A stretch of DNA of 32,451 nt from Bacteroidota bacterium (GTDB taxonomy: Bacteria; Bacteroidota; Bacteroidia; UKL13-3): positions 1 to 32,451 of the forward strand of contig CANKGI010000006.1 in assembly GCA_947481365.1 (NCBI GenBank), in the 5' to 3' direction. The position numbers and the translations under genes were made by a program. Below the pieces are notes generated by a model that was given only the letters and a program-made list of their open reading frames with translations, did no database searches and had not been told where the DNA came from. Positions within the stretch are counted from its first letter, which is position 1. Each line of letters starts with the position of its first letter. Below, one piece after another: positions 1 to 8,074 of this stretch.

Positions 1-54
1 CAAGGCTGTGATTGTGGTTACAGTAAATTTAACTGTTAGTCGGTTTGTTTTCAT
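1..54 (-). CDS. N-terminus of an unidentified, probably exported protein (partial)
   Basis: On the minus strand an ATG at 54 opens a frame of 18 codons that stays open to the window edge. It reads MKTNRLTVKFTVTTITAL: a positively charged start followed by a mostly apolar stretch, as at the beginning of a signal peptide. A good match to the Bacteroidota -7 element (TACATTCG, read on the minus strand at 103-96) lies about 41 bases upstream, which supports a real gene start. The product cannot be named from 18 residues. The gene is divergent from the two-component system at 326. Confidence 0.5.
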   Translation of the reverse strand, partial: MKTNRLTVKFTVTTITAL

Positions 55-95
55 TTATGTTTATTTATGTTTTAAATTTTTTTGTTATGAGTTGC

Positions 96-103
96 CGAAT
101 GTA
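96..103 (-). promoter_or_regulatory. Putative -7 promoter element for the minus-strand gene at 1-54
   Basis: Read on the minus strand this is TACATTCG, a match to TAnnTTTG with C at the third T of the TTTG block. It is followed by GGCAACTC, close to the usual transcription start context in this phylum. No clear -33 TTG was found at the usual spacing, so this is a motif match only. Confidence 0.35.
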
Positions 104-119
104 TTTTTTTGTATTTAAT

Positions 120-168
120 ATGTTTGTAGAATATCAACTACAAGCATTGTAAAAATATATTTTACAAT
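120..168. promoter_or_regulatory. Two tandem AT-rich inverted repeats in a divergent intergenic region
   Basis: The 271-base gap 55-325 separates two divergent genes. It contains two adjoining stems. Arms 120-129 and 138-147 pair over 10 positions with one T.G wobble. Arms 146-154 (ATTGTAAAA) and 160-168 (TTTTACAAT) pair perfectly around a 5-base loop. They lie upstream of the response-regulator gene and could be operator sites or RNA stems. No -7 element could be assigned to the gene at 326. The rest of the gap is AT-rich with nothing else recognisable. Confidence 0.35.
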
Positions 169-325
169 TAAATGAATCTTTTAAAAGGTAATAATGATAA
201 GGGTTTTGGACTAAAACGGGATTATTTAAAAGACGATTATTTCTTAAAAAAAAAGCTGCAAAATGGATAATTGATATAATTTTATTCGATTAGCCGATAT
301 TTATTAATTTTACCGAAACTTTAAC

Positions 326-976
326 ATGAATAATTCTTCTCCATATATTCTTTTAGCCGATGACCATGTTATCATCAGGCGAGGATTAAAAGTTTTGCTT
401 GATACAAATTTTGTTGAAAGCAGAATTGAAGAATGCGATTCTGTAAAAGATTTGATGCAACTTATCGAAACGCATCCCTTCACTCATTTAATACTCGACC
501 TTCAGTTAATCGATGGAAATGTGATGGATGTAATTCAAGAGATTAAAAAGAAATTCAAGAAACTTCCTATTTTGATTTATTCGATGAGTTCGGAGGAAAT
601 ATTTGGTACAAGAACTTTGCAATTTGGTGCCGATTCGTTTTTGAGTAAACAAAGCAATGAACAAGAAGTAATAAAAGCATTGAATTTATTTTTAAACGGA
701 AAAAAATACATCAGTCAGGAGTTACAAGATTTTCTAGCAAATCAGTTAAATAAAAAAACAAAAACACAAAACCCTTTTATGGATTTATCCGACAGAGAAA
801 TTTTGGTGTTAAATTATTTATTGAGTGGTGAAACTGTAAAAGATATTTCAACTAGGCTCGACCTTAAAGCTACTACTGTTGCAACATATAAAGCACGAAT
901 TTTTGATAAACTGAATGTTACAAATATTCTCGAGTTAGGTAATATGGCAAAACTTTATCGTTACAATAAATCCTGA
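326..976 (+). CDS. NarL/FixJ-family response regulator
   Basis: Cytoplasmic DNA-binding response regulator of 216 residues. Residues 6-125 form a receiver domain: acidic pair D12/D13, phospho-acceptor D58 in LILDLQL, switch residue S86 and conserved K108. Residues about 150-212 are a LuxR-type helix-turn-helix (LSDREILVLNYLLSGETVKD), with the recognition helix around TTVATYKARIFDKL. Length and domain order are normal for the NarL family. The TGA stop overlaps the ATG of the following sensor kinase by one base (TGATG), so the two are translationally coupled and almost certainly cognate. The ATG at 326 is the first in frame and leaves a complete receiver domain. Target genes are unknown; the inverted repeats at 120-168 are candidate autoregulatory sites. 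Confidence 0.93.
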   Translation: MNNSSPYILLADDHVIIRRGLKVLLDTNFVESRIEECDSVKDLMQLIETHPFTHLILDLQLIDGNVMDVIQEIKKKFKKLPILIYSMSSEEIFGTRTLQFGADSFLSKQSNEQEVIKALNLFLNGKKYISQELQDFLANQLNKKTKTQNPFMDLSDREILVLNYLLSGETVKDISTRLDLKATTVATYKARIFDKLNVTNILELGNMAKLYRYNKS

Positions 977-3900
977 TGTATAGTTCAAGGTTTGTATTCA
1001 TTTTTTTAATTTTTATTGAAATATTATTTTTTAATAAAAATATAAATGCTCAATCTAATCAGCATTTAATGATTACAAATTTTACATCAAAAAATGGTCT
1101 GCCACAAAACAGTGTAAATGATATGATTTTTGATTCGGGGTATTTGTGGATCTGCACCGAAGCGGGAATTGCCCGATATGATGGAATTGGATTTACAACG
1201 TATAATATTTCGAATACACCTTTTATTTTAAACGACCATTTTAAGTTTATTATTCCTACAACTAAAAACGAAAAGATAGTATTTTCATCAAATGGAAATA
1301 TTTTGCAGATTAAAGCAAATCATTTATTTCAAATTCAAAATAAGGATCAAAGAAAAATTAATCCAATTAATATAAATGGAGGAGTTTTGTCACTTGATAT
1401 GATTACTCATTTTATCTCACCAAACTTTATCAAGCTACAGCAATATTATAGCTATATACCCTCTTTTTTACCAATCAATCAGCATCGTTTTTTAATAAAA
1501 GGAAAAAGAAGTATTTTTTTATTTAACGAGGAAAATAAGTTAATCCCCATTTCAACCAACGGGAAAAAGGTGTCGTATCTGTTTTCATTTAATGATGTAA
1601 ATTATATAACAGATGAAGATAATTTGCTTTATAAAATTGATGTCGAACATGGTTTACTAGTAAGAAAATATTTTGTAGGAGATGTTACCAAAATTTTGAA
1701 TAGTAAGTCCGATGGTCAATATGAAGTTTACTGGAAATATGGAGAAAAATCAGCTGCTCTGAAATTAGGCGAAAAAATATTTCTTATAAATGGAACTGAT
1801 AAAAATGGAAATTTAACTACCGATTTGATAGTTGATCAAACACCACAAAACACTTTAATTAAAACAATTTTATATGATCATAAATCCAAACAATTATTTG
1901 TTGGAACTGAAACAAAAGGGTTGTTTGTTTACAAGAAAAAAAACATTCAATCATATACATATGAAGAGAAAGATGGACTAGGTAATAATAATGCATATTA
2001 CGCCATGTCAGCTCTCGATTCAAATACCATTTTAACCAATTATGGGCGTATGTTTTCAATACATGGAGCCGAAAAAGAATTAACTGAATTAGCAAAATTG
2101 AATCGTGAGAGTTTTATTATCGACCATAAACATGTTTTCTGGTATGCAGTAAATGACACGATTTTTAATTATGATTTTGTTTCAAAAAAGAAGAGTTTGG
2201 TTTTTTATATCGACAGTAATTATGTGTCTACATTTTTCGAATCGGGAGATACCATTTGGGTTGGTTCTGCAAAACAAATAGGATACATATACAAGAATGT
2301 TTATCACAGTTATTTTAAATTTGAAAGGAATATATTTTCAAAACCTGAGAATATTATCCGAGGACCAGATGGCAATATTTGGTTTAGCAGTTGTAAAGGA
2401 GTTTTCGAATTAGTTCATCATCAAAACAATCTTACTGCGGTTTGTTTAATACCAGATATTTGTGCCCGATATCTTTATCAATACAACAGCAAAGTTTTTG
2501 TTGCAACATACGGAAACGGATATTACATATTTGATCATGGTAGTTTTAAAAAAATGCCACTTGATGAAAATGCTTTTCTTTCAATTGCACACAGTTTTCT
2601 GATTGATAAAAATAATTTCTTATGGATAAGTTCTAACCACGGTCTTTTTAAAACTTGGATGACAGATGTTTTGAATTACCTAAATGATACTTCATCTAAA
2701 ATTTATTATCATTATTTTGGAGAAGATGATGGTTTAAGAAATATAGAATTTAACGGAGGTTGTTTTCCCAATAGTGCAGTTTTAAAAAGTGGCTATTTCT
2801 GTTTCCCTACAATGGATGGTGTTGTATTTTTTGATCCATTGACAACAGACAACGGAGTTCAGAATGAAAATATATTTATTGATAAAATAAATGTTGACGG
2901 TACTTTACTTGATTTGAATCGACCATTAATTATTAAACCAAACTCAGAAAATATTGTATTCAAGTTGTCGACACCTTATTCGGGAAATAAACAAAATTTA
3001 AGTATTGAATATAAACTAAATGGATTTAACAAAAATTGGATTAAACTTCGTGAAGGTGTTTTTGATATTGGGTTCTCTAATATTCCTTCGGGAACATATC
3101 TGCTTCAAATCAGAAAAGGGATTGGCTTAGGTTCAAAAAATTATATTGAGAAAAACATCACATTTACAGTAAGTAAAAAGTTTTACGAAACTTATTGGTT
3201 CATATCACTCATGTTTATCTTGTCTGTTTTTTTTGTGTGGGCTTTTGCAACTTTATATTACCGCAACCTAAAACGTGCAAACTTAATTCTCGAGAAAAAA
3301 ATTAGTGTTCGTACAAATGAGTTGAATTTGCTAAACGTAGAGTTAAGAACAAATCTTGATAAATTACAAGCATCAGAAAAAAGTTTAAAACAATCTGTAA
3401 ATGTAAAAAACAAGCTCATCTCAATTATATCTCACGATATTATAACGCCACTTCGATTTATTTCCATGGTTGCTCGTAATGCATTTAACAGTGATTCGAA
3501 ACAGTTAAATGATATTATAAAAGATATTGGAGGCACATCGCAAAAATTGTATTCGAATGCACAAAATATTTTAAACTGGATCAAACAGCAAAATCAACAA
3601 ATTGAAGTAAAAAAATCGAACATTGCTGTTAATCCACTGGTTGAAGAATTGGTGGAAATGGTGAGAGAAATGGCATTTAATAAAGAGAATACCATTTTAA
3701 ATTTAGTTTCGCTTGATGATGTAATCAAAACAGATAAAAATATTCTTTCCATCATCCTTCACAATTTAATTTCGAATGCCAACAAATATTGTTCGGGTGC
3801 AAAAATTACCATTACATCATTTAAAGAAAATGAAAAATATCGAATTGCAGTTGAAGATAATGGAAATGGAATTTCTGAAAATATTTTATCACGTATAAAC

Positions 3901-4062
3901 AATATCAGAAACAATAAAGAAATTGATTTATCTGAAAATGCCCTAAACGAAACCGGTTTAGGATACATTATTATTTTTGAAATGCTAAGGCAGATTGATG
4001 TCGATATAAAAATTGAAACTGTTCTGTTAAAAGGAACTAAAGTTATTTTGTTGTTTTCATAA
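976..4062 (+). CDS. Reg-propeller / Y_Y_Y sensor histidine kinase
   Basis: Membrane sensor kinase of 1028 residues. Order of parts: signal peptide (residues 1-25, ending NINAQ); a long periplasmic region with reg-propeller repeats (first at LPQNSVNDMIF...LWICTEAGIARYDG); a Y_Y_Y domain around residues 665-715 (LSIEYKLNGFNKNW); one membrane helix after YWFISLMFILSVFFVWAF; a short coiled coil; a HisKA-like dimerisation region with H820 in SHDIITPL; and a HATPase domain with N934 (SNANKY), D961 (EDNGNG) and the glycine loop TGLGY near 994. This is the sensor layout of Bacteroidota hybrid systems, but there is no C-terminal receiver or AraC domain. Signal output must therefore pass to a separate regulator, most likely the NarL-type protein encoded just upstream. 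The ligand is unknown; propeller sensors of this class often detect carbohydrates, but no sugar-use genes are nearby. Confidence 0.93.
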   Translation: MYSSRFVFIFLIFIEILFFNKNINAQSNQHLMITNFTSKNGLPQNSVNDMIFDSGYLWICTEAGIARYDGIGFTTYNISNTPFILNDHFKFIIPTTKNEKIVFSSNGNILQIKANHLFQIQNKDQRKINPININGGVLSLDMITHFISPNFIKLQQYYSYIPSFLPINQHRFLIKGKRSIFLFNEENKLIPISTNGKKVSYLFSFNDVNYITDEDNLLYKIDVEHGLLVRKYFVGDVTKILNSKSDGQYEVYWKYGEKSAALKLGEKIFLINGTDKNGNLTTDLIVDQTPQNTLIKTILYDHKSKQLFVGTETKGLFVYKKKNIQSYTYEEKDGLGNNNAYYAMSALDSNTILTNYGRMFSIHGAEKELTELAKLNRESFIIDHKHVFWYAVNDTIFNYDFVSKKKSLVFYIDSNYVSTFFESGDTIWVGSAKQIGYIYKNVYHSYFKFERNIFSKPENIIRGPDGNIWFSSCKGVFELVHHQNNLTAVCLIPDICARYLYQYNSKVFVATYGNGYYIFDHGSFKKMPLDENAFLSIAHSFLIDKNNFLWISSNHGLFKTWMTDVLNYLNDTSSKIYYHYFGEDDGLRNIEFNGGCFPNSAVLKSGYFCFPTMDGVVFFDPLTTDNGVQNENIFIDKINVDGTLLDLNRPLIIKPNSENIVFKLSTPYSGNKQNLSIEYKLNGFNKNWIKLREGVFDIGFSNIPSGTYLLQIRKGIGLGSKNYIEKNITFTVSKKFYETYWFISLMFILSVFFVWAFATLYYRNLKRANLILEKKISVRTNELNLLNVELRTNLDKLQASEKSLKQSVNVKNKLISIISHDIITPLRFISMVARNAFNSDSKQLNDIIKDIGGTSQKLYSNAQNILNWIKQQNQQIEVKKSNIAVNPLVEELVEMVREMAFNKENTILNLVSLDDVIKTDKNILSIILHNLISNANKYCSGAKITITSFKENEKYRIAVEDNGNGISENILSRINNIRNNKEIDLSENALNETGLGYIIIFEMLRQIDVDIKIETVLLKGTKVILLFS

Positions 4063-4090
4063 CCCAACATTTATTTACATCTTCGCTGAG

Positions 4091-5425
4091 ATGACAAAAC
4101 TCATTCGTGGTTTAAATTTACGACAAGCTGTTGCTATCAATATGATTGATATGGTTGGCATTGGCCCATTTATTACCATACCATACATTATTGGTGCAAT
4201 GAGCGGACCGCAATGTATTTTAGCATGGTTGCTTGGTGCAATTTTGTCGCTTATGGATGGCTCGGTTTGGGCCGAACTGGGCGCAAAATGGCCCGAAGCA
4301 GGAGGGAGTTATGCATTTCTGCAAAATCTTTTTGGCAAAGAAAAATGGGGGAGATTGCTTTCGTTTTTGTACATATGGCAAACAACTTTTCAGGCTCCAC
4401 TTGTTATCGCATCAGGTGCAATTGGTTTTGCCCAATATTTAACTTACCTCATTCCGTTAGATACGATACAACAAAAAATTGTTTCGGGTACACTCATTAT
4501 TTTCATTACGTTTTTATTGTACCGCAAAATATCCGACATCGGAAAAATATCCGTAGTACTCGGAATTATTGTTGTTGGTACCATTTTGTGGTTAATCGTT
4601 TCGGGATTAATGAATTTGAATTTTCAAATGGCATTTACATTTAATAAAGATGCGATGGATTTTACACCTGCGTTTTTTTTCGGATTGGGAACAGCATCTA
4701 CTAAAACAGTTTATTCGTTCTTGGGATATTATAATGTTTGCCATTTAGGCTCAGAAATAAAAGCCCCGGAGAAAAATATACCACGAAGTATTTTTATTTC
4801 TATTGCAGGTATCACCATTTTATATCTGTTCATGCAAGTTGCTATTTCAGGAGTAATTCCTTGGCAACAAGCAAAAGATTCGCCCTTTATTGTGAGTGCA
4901 TTTTTCGAACAAATTTATGGAAGTACAGCAGCTACTTTTGCAACAGCTTTGGTTCTAATTATTGCGGTATCATCTCTTTTTGCTGTTATGCTGGGATACT
5001 CGAGAGTGCCATATGCTGCTGCAGTTGATGGAAATTATTTTTCAGTTTTTGCCAAAGTTCATCCCACAAAAAATTTTCCCAATTATTCGCTGATAATTTT
5101 AGCCTCGGTGGCTTTTGTTTTTAGCTTGTTGTTTAAAATGAAAGAAGTGATTACGGCAATTATTGTGATGCGAATTATTATACAGTTTATCGGACAAAGT
5201 ATTGGATTGATGCTCTTGCATTACAAAAAGAAAGACTTGCATTTGCCATACAGAATGTTGTTTTTCCCTATTCCGCCAATTATCGGAATCATTGTTTGGG
5301 CTTTTATTTTTTTCTCAGCAGAATGGGAATTTATAGCCGGTGCCATCACATTTATTTTTATCGGGATTTTACTTTTCTTGTTTCTGTCCAAGCAAAAAAA
5401 TAAATGGCCTTTTGAAATTTTATGA
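4091..5425 (+). CDS. APC-superfamily amino-acid permease
   Basis: Inner-membrane transporter of 444 residues with about 12 hydrophobic segments. The N-terminus has the APC hallmark: LNLRQAVAINMIDMVGIGPF, with the unwound-helix glycines of transmembrane helix 1, then GAKWPEAGGSYAFLQNLFG in helices 2-3 (the family's P-x-x-GG-x-Y motif). HLGSEIKAPEKNIPRSIF is the conserved segment after helix 6. Length is normal for the family. Substrate cannot be told from sequence. The start is the first ATG, about 8 bases after a near-match to the promoter element (CATCTTCG, 4079-4086). The 3' end overlaps the next gene by ATGA, which ties it to the rluE-like gene by translational coupling, though the functions look unrelated. 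Confidence 0.92.
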   Translation: MTKLIRGLNLRQAVAINMIDMVGIGPFITIPYIIGAMSGPQCILAWLLGAILSLMDGSVWAELGAKWPEAGGSYAFLQNLFGKEKWGRLLSFLYIWQTTFQAPLVIASGAIGFAQYLTYLIPLDTIQQKIVSGTLIIFITFLLYRKISDIGKISVVLGIIVVGTILWLIVSGLMNLNFQMAFTFNKDAMDFTPAFFFGLGTASTKTVYSFLGYYNVCHLGSEIKAPEKNIPRSIFISIAGITILYLFMQVAISGVIPWQQAKDSPFIVSAFFEQIYGSTAATFATALVLIIAVSSLFAVMLGYSRVPYAAAVDGNYFSVFAKVHPTKNFPNYSLIILASVAFVFSLLFKMKEVITAIIVMRIIIQFIGQSIGLMLLHYKKKDLHLPYRMLFFPIPPIIGIIVWAFIFFSAEWEFIAGAITFIFIGILLFLFLSKQKNKWPFEIL

Positions 5426-5997
5426 CAAACACATTCAAATATTTTATAATGTATAAACCATACGGGGTGCTTAGTCAGCGCGACACGAAAGGTTATAAAA
5501 AGAAAATAGGCCTTGATGAATTTTATCCTTTTCCTAAAGGTGTTTATCCTGTAGGAAGATTAGATGAAGACAGTGAAGGATTGTTGTTGATGACTTCGGA
5601 TAACAAAATGAGTATTCATATTCGCAGTGCAAAAATTGAGAAAGAATATTGGGTGCAGGTTGATGGTATCATTACAGATGAAGCTGTAAAAAAATTACAA
5701 TCAGGAGTGACCATTACTGTTGATAAAATACCCTATCAAACTTTGCAATGTGATGCGCATCTTTTAATAGACGAGCCTGTTTTACCCGAACGGTTTCCTC
5801 CATCTCGAGCAGGCAGACATAGGCCGGGTTCTTGGGTTTCAATCACATTACGCGAAGGTAAATTTCGTCAAGTTCGAAAGATGACAGCAGCAGTTGGTTT
5901 TCCAACTTTGCGATTGGTACGTGCTAGAATTGGTGAAATGAAAATAATAGATTTTAAACCTGGAGATGTTATCGAATTAGAGCGTTTTGTTTTATGA
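5422..5997 (+). CDS. rluE: RluE-like 23S rRNA pseudouridine synthase
   Basis: Converts a uridine in structured RNA to pseudouridine; E. coli RluE acts on U2457 of 23S rRNA. The 191-residue protein is of the RsuA/RluB/E/F type. The active-site motif is VGRLDEDSEGLLLMTSD with catalytic Asp D48, and the C-terminal motif is EGKFRQVRKMTAAVGFPTLRLVR. It lacks the N-terminal S4 RNA-binding domain seen in RsuA and RluB, which fits RluE by size and layout. YKPYGVLSQ near the N-terminus is the usual first strand. It is coupled to both neighbours by ATGA overlaps (5422-5425 and 5994-5997). The exact target base is inferred from family only. Confidence 0.88.
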   Translation: MTNTFKYFIMYKPYGVLSQRDTKGYKKKIGLDEFYPFPKGVYPVGRLDEDSEGLLLMTSDNKMSIHIRSAKIEKEYWVQVDGIITDEAVKKLQSGVTITVDKIPYQTLQCDAHLLIDEPVLPERFPPSRAGRHRPGSWVSITLREGKFRQVRKMTAAVGFPTLRLVRARIGEMKIIDFKPGDVIELERFVL

Positions 5998-6803
5998 TTT
6001 TTGAAATCGAATTAGAAAAATTTCTTCACCAAGAAAATTTGGTCTTCAGTAAATCAGATTCAGTTTTTCCATTCTATAAAATAGAAAACCATCATCTTGT
6101 TTTGCATTGTATTTCTTTAAAAAAGTTTTCAAAGGCAAAAATAAGTGATTCATATTTTGCAGATATCTGTGATGATTTGATTTCTAAAAAAATGAAAGTG
6201 ATTCATTTGTGGGAGGATGTTTGGCAAAATGAAAATGAATTGGTTAAAAATCGCATATTAGCTGTTTGTGGGAAGTCGAAACGCATACATGCACGCCAAA
6301 CAGAGGTTAAACGGCTGAACAAAAAGGAAACGGATGCTTTTTTAAATGCAAATCATTTGCAACACACAACCAATGCCTATTATAAGTATGCTTTGATGCT
6401 AAAAGACGAATTAGTAGCCGTGGCAACTTTTAGTAAAAGCCGAGTGATGAATGATGGTCCAGTATTATATCGTTCGTATGAGTTGGTAAGGTTTTGTAGT
6501 TTGAAAGGAACTACTGTAAATGGCGGTTTAAGTAAATTATTAAAACATTTTATTGTTGAACATCATCCGGCACACATCATGACTTATGCTGATAAAGACT
6601 GGAGTTCAGGAGAGAGTTATACCAAAAACGGGTTTGCCTTTTTGGAGAAATTACCGCCACAATTCTTTTTTATTCATCCCGATAAAATGATTCGAATATA
6701 TGCTCATCGTTTAGATTTAACGGAAAAGGAATTGTTGGCAAAAGGTTACCTTAAAATAGTTAATTCGGGTAATGCTAAATTTATTCTCGACAGAAGAAAA
6801 TAA
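5994..6803 (+). CDS. Hef-like (phage homing-endonuclease-associated) protein of unknown function
   Basis: A 269-residue soluble protein. Residues about 60-105 (VIHLWEDVWQNENELVKNRI, then SKRIHARQTEVKRL) resemble the end of a Vsr/PD-(D/E)XK nuclease core in T-even-type phage Hef-like homing endonucleases. Residues 105-240 resemble the C-terminal domain found with those proteins: NANHLQ, ALMLKDELVAVATFSKSR, YELVRFCSLKGTTVNGGLSK, then TYADKDWSSGESYTKNGF. That second part has a GNAT-like look (glycine-rich loop, then YTKNGF), but this is my inference. The N-terminal 60 residues show no clear nuclease catalytic set, so cleavage activity is doubtful. The gene overlaps rluE by four bases and is followed by miaA, which suggests a housekeeping or RNA-related role rather than a mobile element. 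No intron or phage genes are nearby. Confidence 0.6.
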   Translation: MIFEIELEKFLHQENLVFSKSDSVFPFYKIENHHLVLHCISLKKFSKAKISDSYFADICDDLISKKMKVIHLWEDVWQNENELVKNRILAVCGKSKRIHARQTEVKRLNKKETDAFLNANHLQHTTNAYYKYALMLKDELVAVATFSKSRVMNDGPVLYRSYELVRFCSLKGTTVNGGLSKLLKHFIVEHHPAHIMTYADKDWSSGESYTKNGFAFLEKLPPQFFFIHPDKMIRIYAHRLDLTEKELLAKGYLKIVNSGNAKFILDRRK

Positions 6804-6809
6804 AGCGAT

Positions 6810-6817
6810 TACCTTCG
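6810..6817 (+). promoter_or_regulatory. Putative -7 promoter element for miaA
   Basis: TACCTTCG followed by CAGTC is a TAnnTTTG-type element with the TTCG variant. It lies 18 bases before the TTG start of miaA, in the 32-base gap after the Hef-like gene. No -33 TTG is visible. If active it would give miaA its own short-leader transcript. Confidence 0.35.
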
Positions 6818-6835
6818 CAGTCTAATATCAAATTC

Positions 6836-7762
6836 TTGAATACGAATCATAATCTTATAATTATACTTGGCGCAACGGCAACAGGTAAAACAAAACTTGC
6901 CGCACATTTGGCATCACAGCTTAATACCGAAATCATTAGTGCAGATTCTCGTCAGGTGTATCGTGATATGAATATTGGTACCGGAAAAGATCTGGATGAA
7001 TATGAAGTGAATGGGAAACACATTCCATATCATCTTATCAATATTATTGAAGCAGGAGATGAATATAATTTGCATTTTTTTCAGCGTGATTTTTTTGAAA
7101 CCTACAATGAAATTACTTCTAGAAATTTGATTCCAATTTTATGTGGTGGAACAAGTATGTATATTAATGGAGTGATGAGAGGCCATGCACATACACCGAT
7201 TCCCGAAAACAGAGAATTAAGAATTCAACTTGAGGGAATGGACAAAAAGCAATTGGTAGAGTATTTTATTGCATTGCCCGAAACACCATATAAAAGCAAA
7301 GCTGATACATCAACAATCATTCGCATTCTACGAGCAATCGAAATATGTACTTGGGAACAAACAAATATTCGTGAAGAAAATGAATCGTCAAAAAAATTAA
7401 ATCCGATAATTTTTGGGTTAGACACTGATACAGAAATTAGAAGGAAAAAAATTGAAGAGCGTTTGATTTATCGTCTTAAAAACGGAATGATAGAAGAAGT
7501 TCAGTCATTACTTACTAAAGGTGTGAGCGAACAAAAATTGATAGCTTACGGACTCGAATATAAATTTGTTGTGTTACATCTTCAGAAGGTATTAACGTTT
7601 GATGAGATGCAAAAACAACTCACTATTGCCATTCATCAATTTGCAAAACGACAAATGACATTCTTTAGAAAAATGGAACGTGAGGGCGCAAAAATTAATT
7701 GGATTGATGCTGCTTTATCATTGGAAGAACAATTAGCGCAAATAAATTCTCTTTTGAAATAA
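6836..7762 (+). CDS. miaA: tRNA dimethylallyltransferase (divergent MiaA)
   Basis: Transfers a dimethylallyl group to N6 of A37 in tRNAs that read codons starting with U. The 308-residue length is normal. Visible motifs: P-loop GATATGKT (residues 12-19), SADSRQVYRDM, ILCGGTSMYING, and the C-terminal QFAKRQMTFFRKME (family YAKRQ-T-W-F-R). The segment after SADSRQVY reads NIGTGKDLDEYE rather than the usual IGTAKP. This variant also has PYHLINIIEAGDEYN, so it may be a second, paralogous type of MiaA. Translation starts at TTG: no in-frame ATG precedes the P-loop, and the TTG leaves only 11 residues before it. The preceding gene ends 32 bases upstream. Confidence 0.88.
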   Translation: MNTNHNLIIILGATATGKTKLAAHLASQLNTEIISADSRQVYRDMNIGTGKDLDEYEVNGKHIPYHLINIIEAGDEYNLHFFQRDFFETYNEITSRNLIPILCGGTSMYINGVMRGHAHTPIPENRELRIQLEGMDKKQLVEYFIALPETPYKSKADTSTIIRILRAIEICTWEQTNIREENESSKKLNPIIFGLDTDTEIRRKKIEERLIYRLKNGMIEEVQSLLTKGVSEQKLIAYGLEYKFVVLHLQKVLTFDEMQKQLTIAIHQFAKRQMTFFRKMEREGAKINWIDAALSLEEQLAQINSLLK

Positions 7763-7783
7763 AATATTTAAATTGCAAACAAG

Positions 7784-8074
7784 ATGAGTTCAAAAGATAT
7801 AATCAATTTTTTAAAACACGAAAAGCAAAACCTAAACAAACAGTTTGGAGTTGTTGATATTGCTGTGTTTGGCTCATTTGCTAAAAATGAAAATGTGAGT
7901 TCGAGTGATGTCGATATTTTAGTTGAATTTGATAAAGTTAGTTTTGATAAATACATTAAACTGAAAATATTTTTAGAGAATAAACTTGCTGCAAACATTG
8001 ATCTTATCAGAAAAGGACCGCACCTTTCATCAGATTTTCTTTCATCCATAGAAAAAGATCTGATTTATGCCTAA
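7784..8074 (+). CDS. mntA: MntA-type nucleotidyltransferase antitoxin
   Basis: Antitoxin of a type VII toxin-antitoxin pair. In studied MntA proteins this minimal nucleotidyltransferase AMPylates the HepT toxin and so neutralises it. The 96-residue protein has the complete signature G30-S31-x10-D42-x-D44 (GSFAKNENVSSSDVD), and a third acidic residue at D73 (NIDLIRKG) completes the metal-binding triad. Length is typical. Its last eight bases overlap the start of hepT (8067-8074), the normal arrangement for these pairs. It lies 21 bases after miaA and might be read through from that promoter. An intact active site suggests a working antitoxin. Confidence 0.93.
   Translation: MSSKDIINFLKHEKQNLNKQFGVVDIAVFGSFAKNENVSSSDVDILVEFDKVSFDKYIKLKIFLENKLAANIDLIRKGPHLSSDFLSSIEKDLIYA

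Noticed and set aside
976-4062. Hybrid two-component system protein
   Set aside because: The sequence stops after the HATPase domain; there is no receiver or AraC domain at the end.
4213-5028. Extra plus-strand reading frames inside the amino-acid permease
   Set aside because: They are out of frame with the permease, have cysteine- and tryptophan-rich composition without family motifs, and the permease is full length.
5994-6803. Active homing endonuclease or mobile intron
   Set aside because: No intron boundaries or phage genes are visible, the gene is embedded in a tight operon, and the nuclease core looks incomplete.
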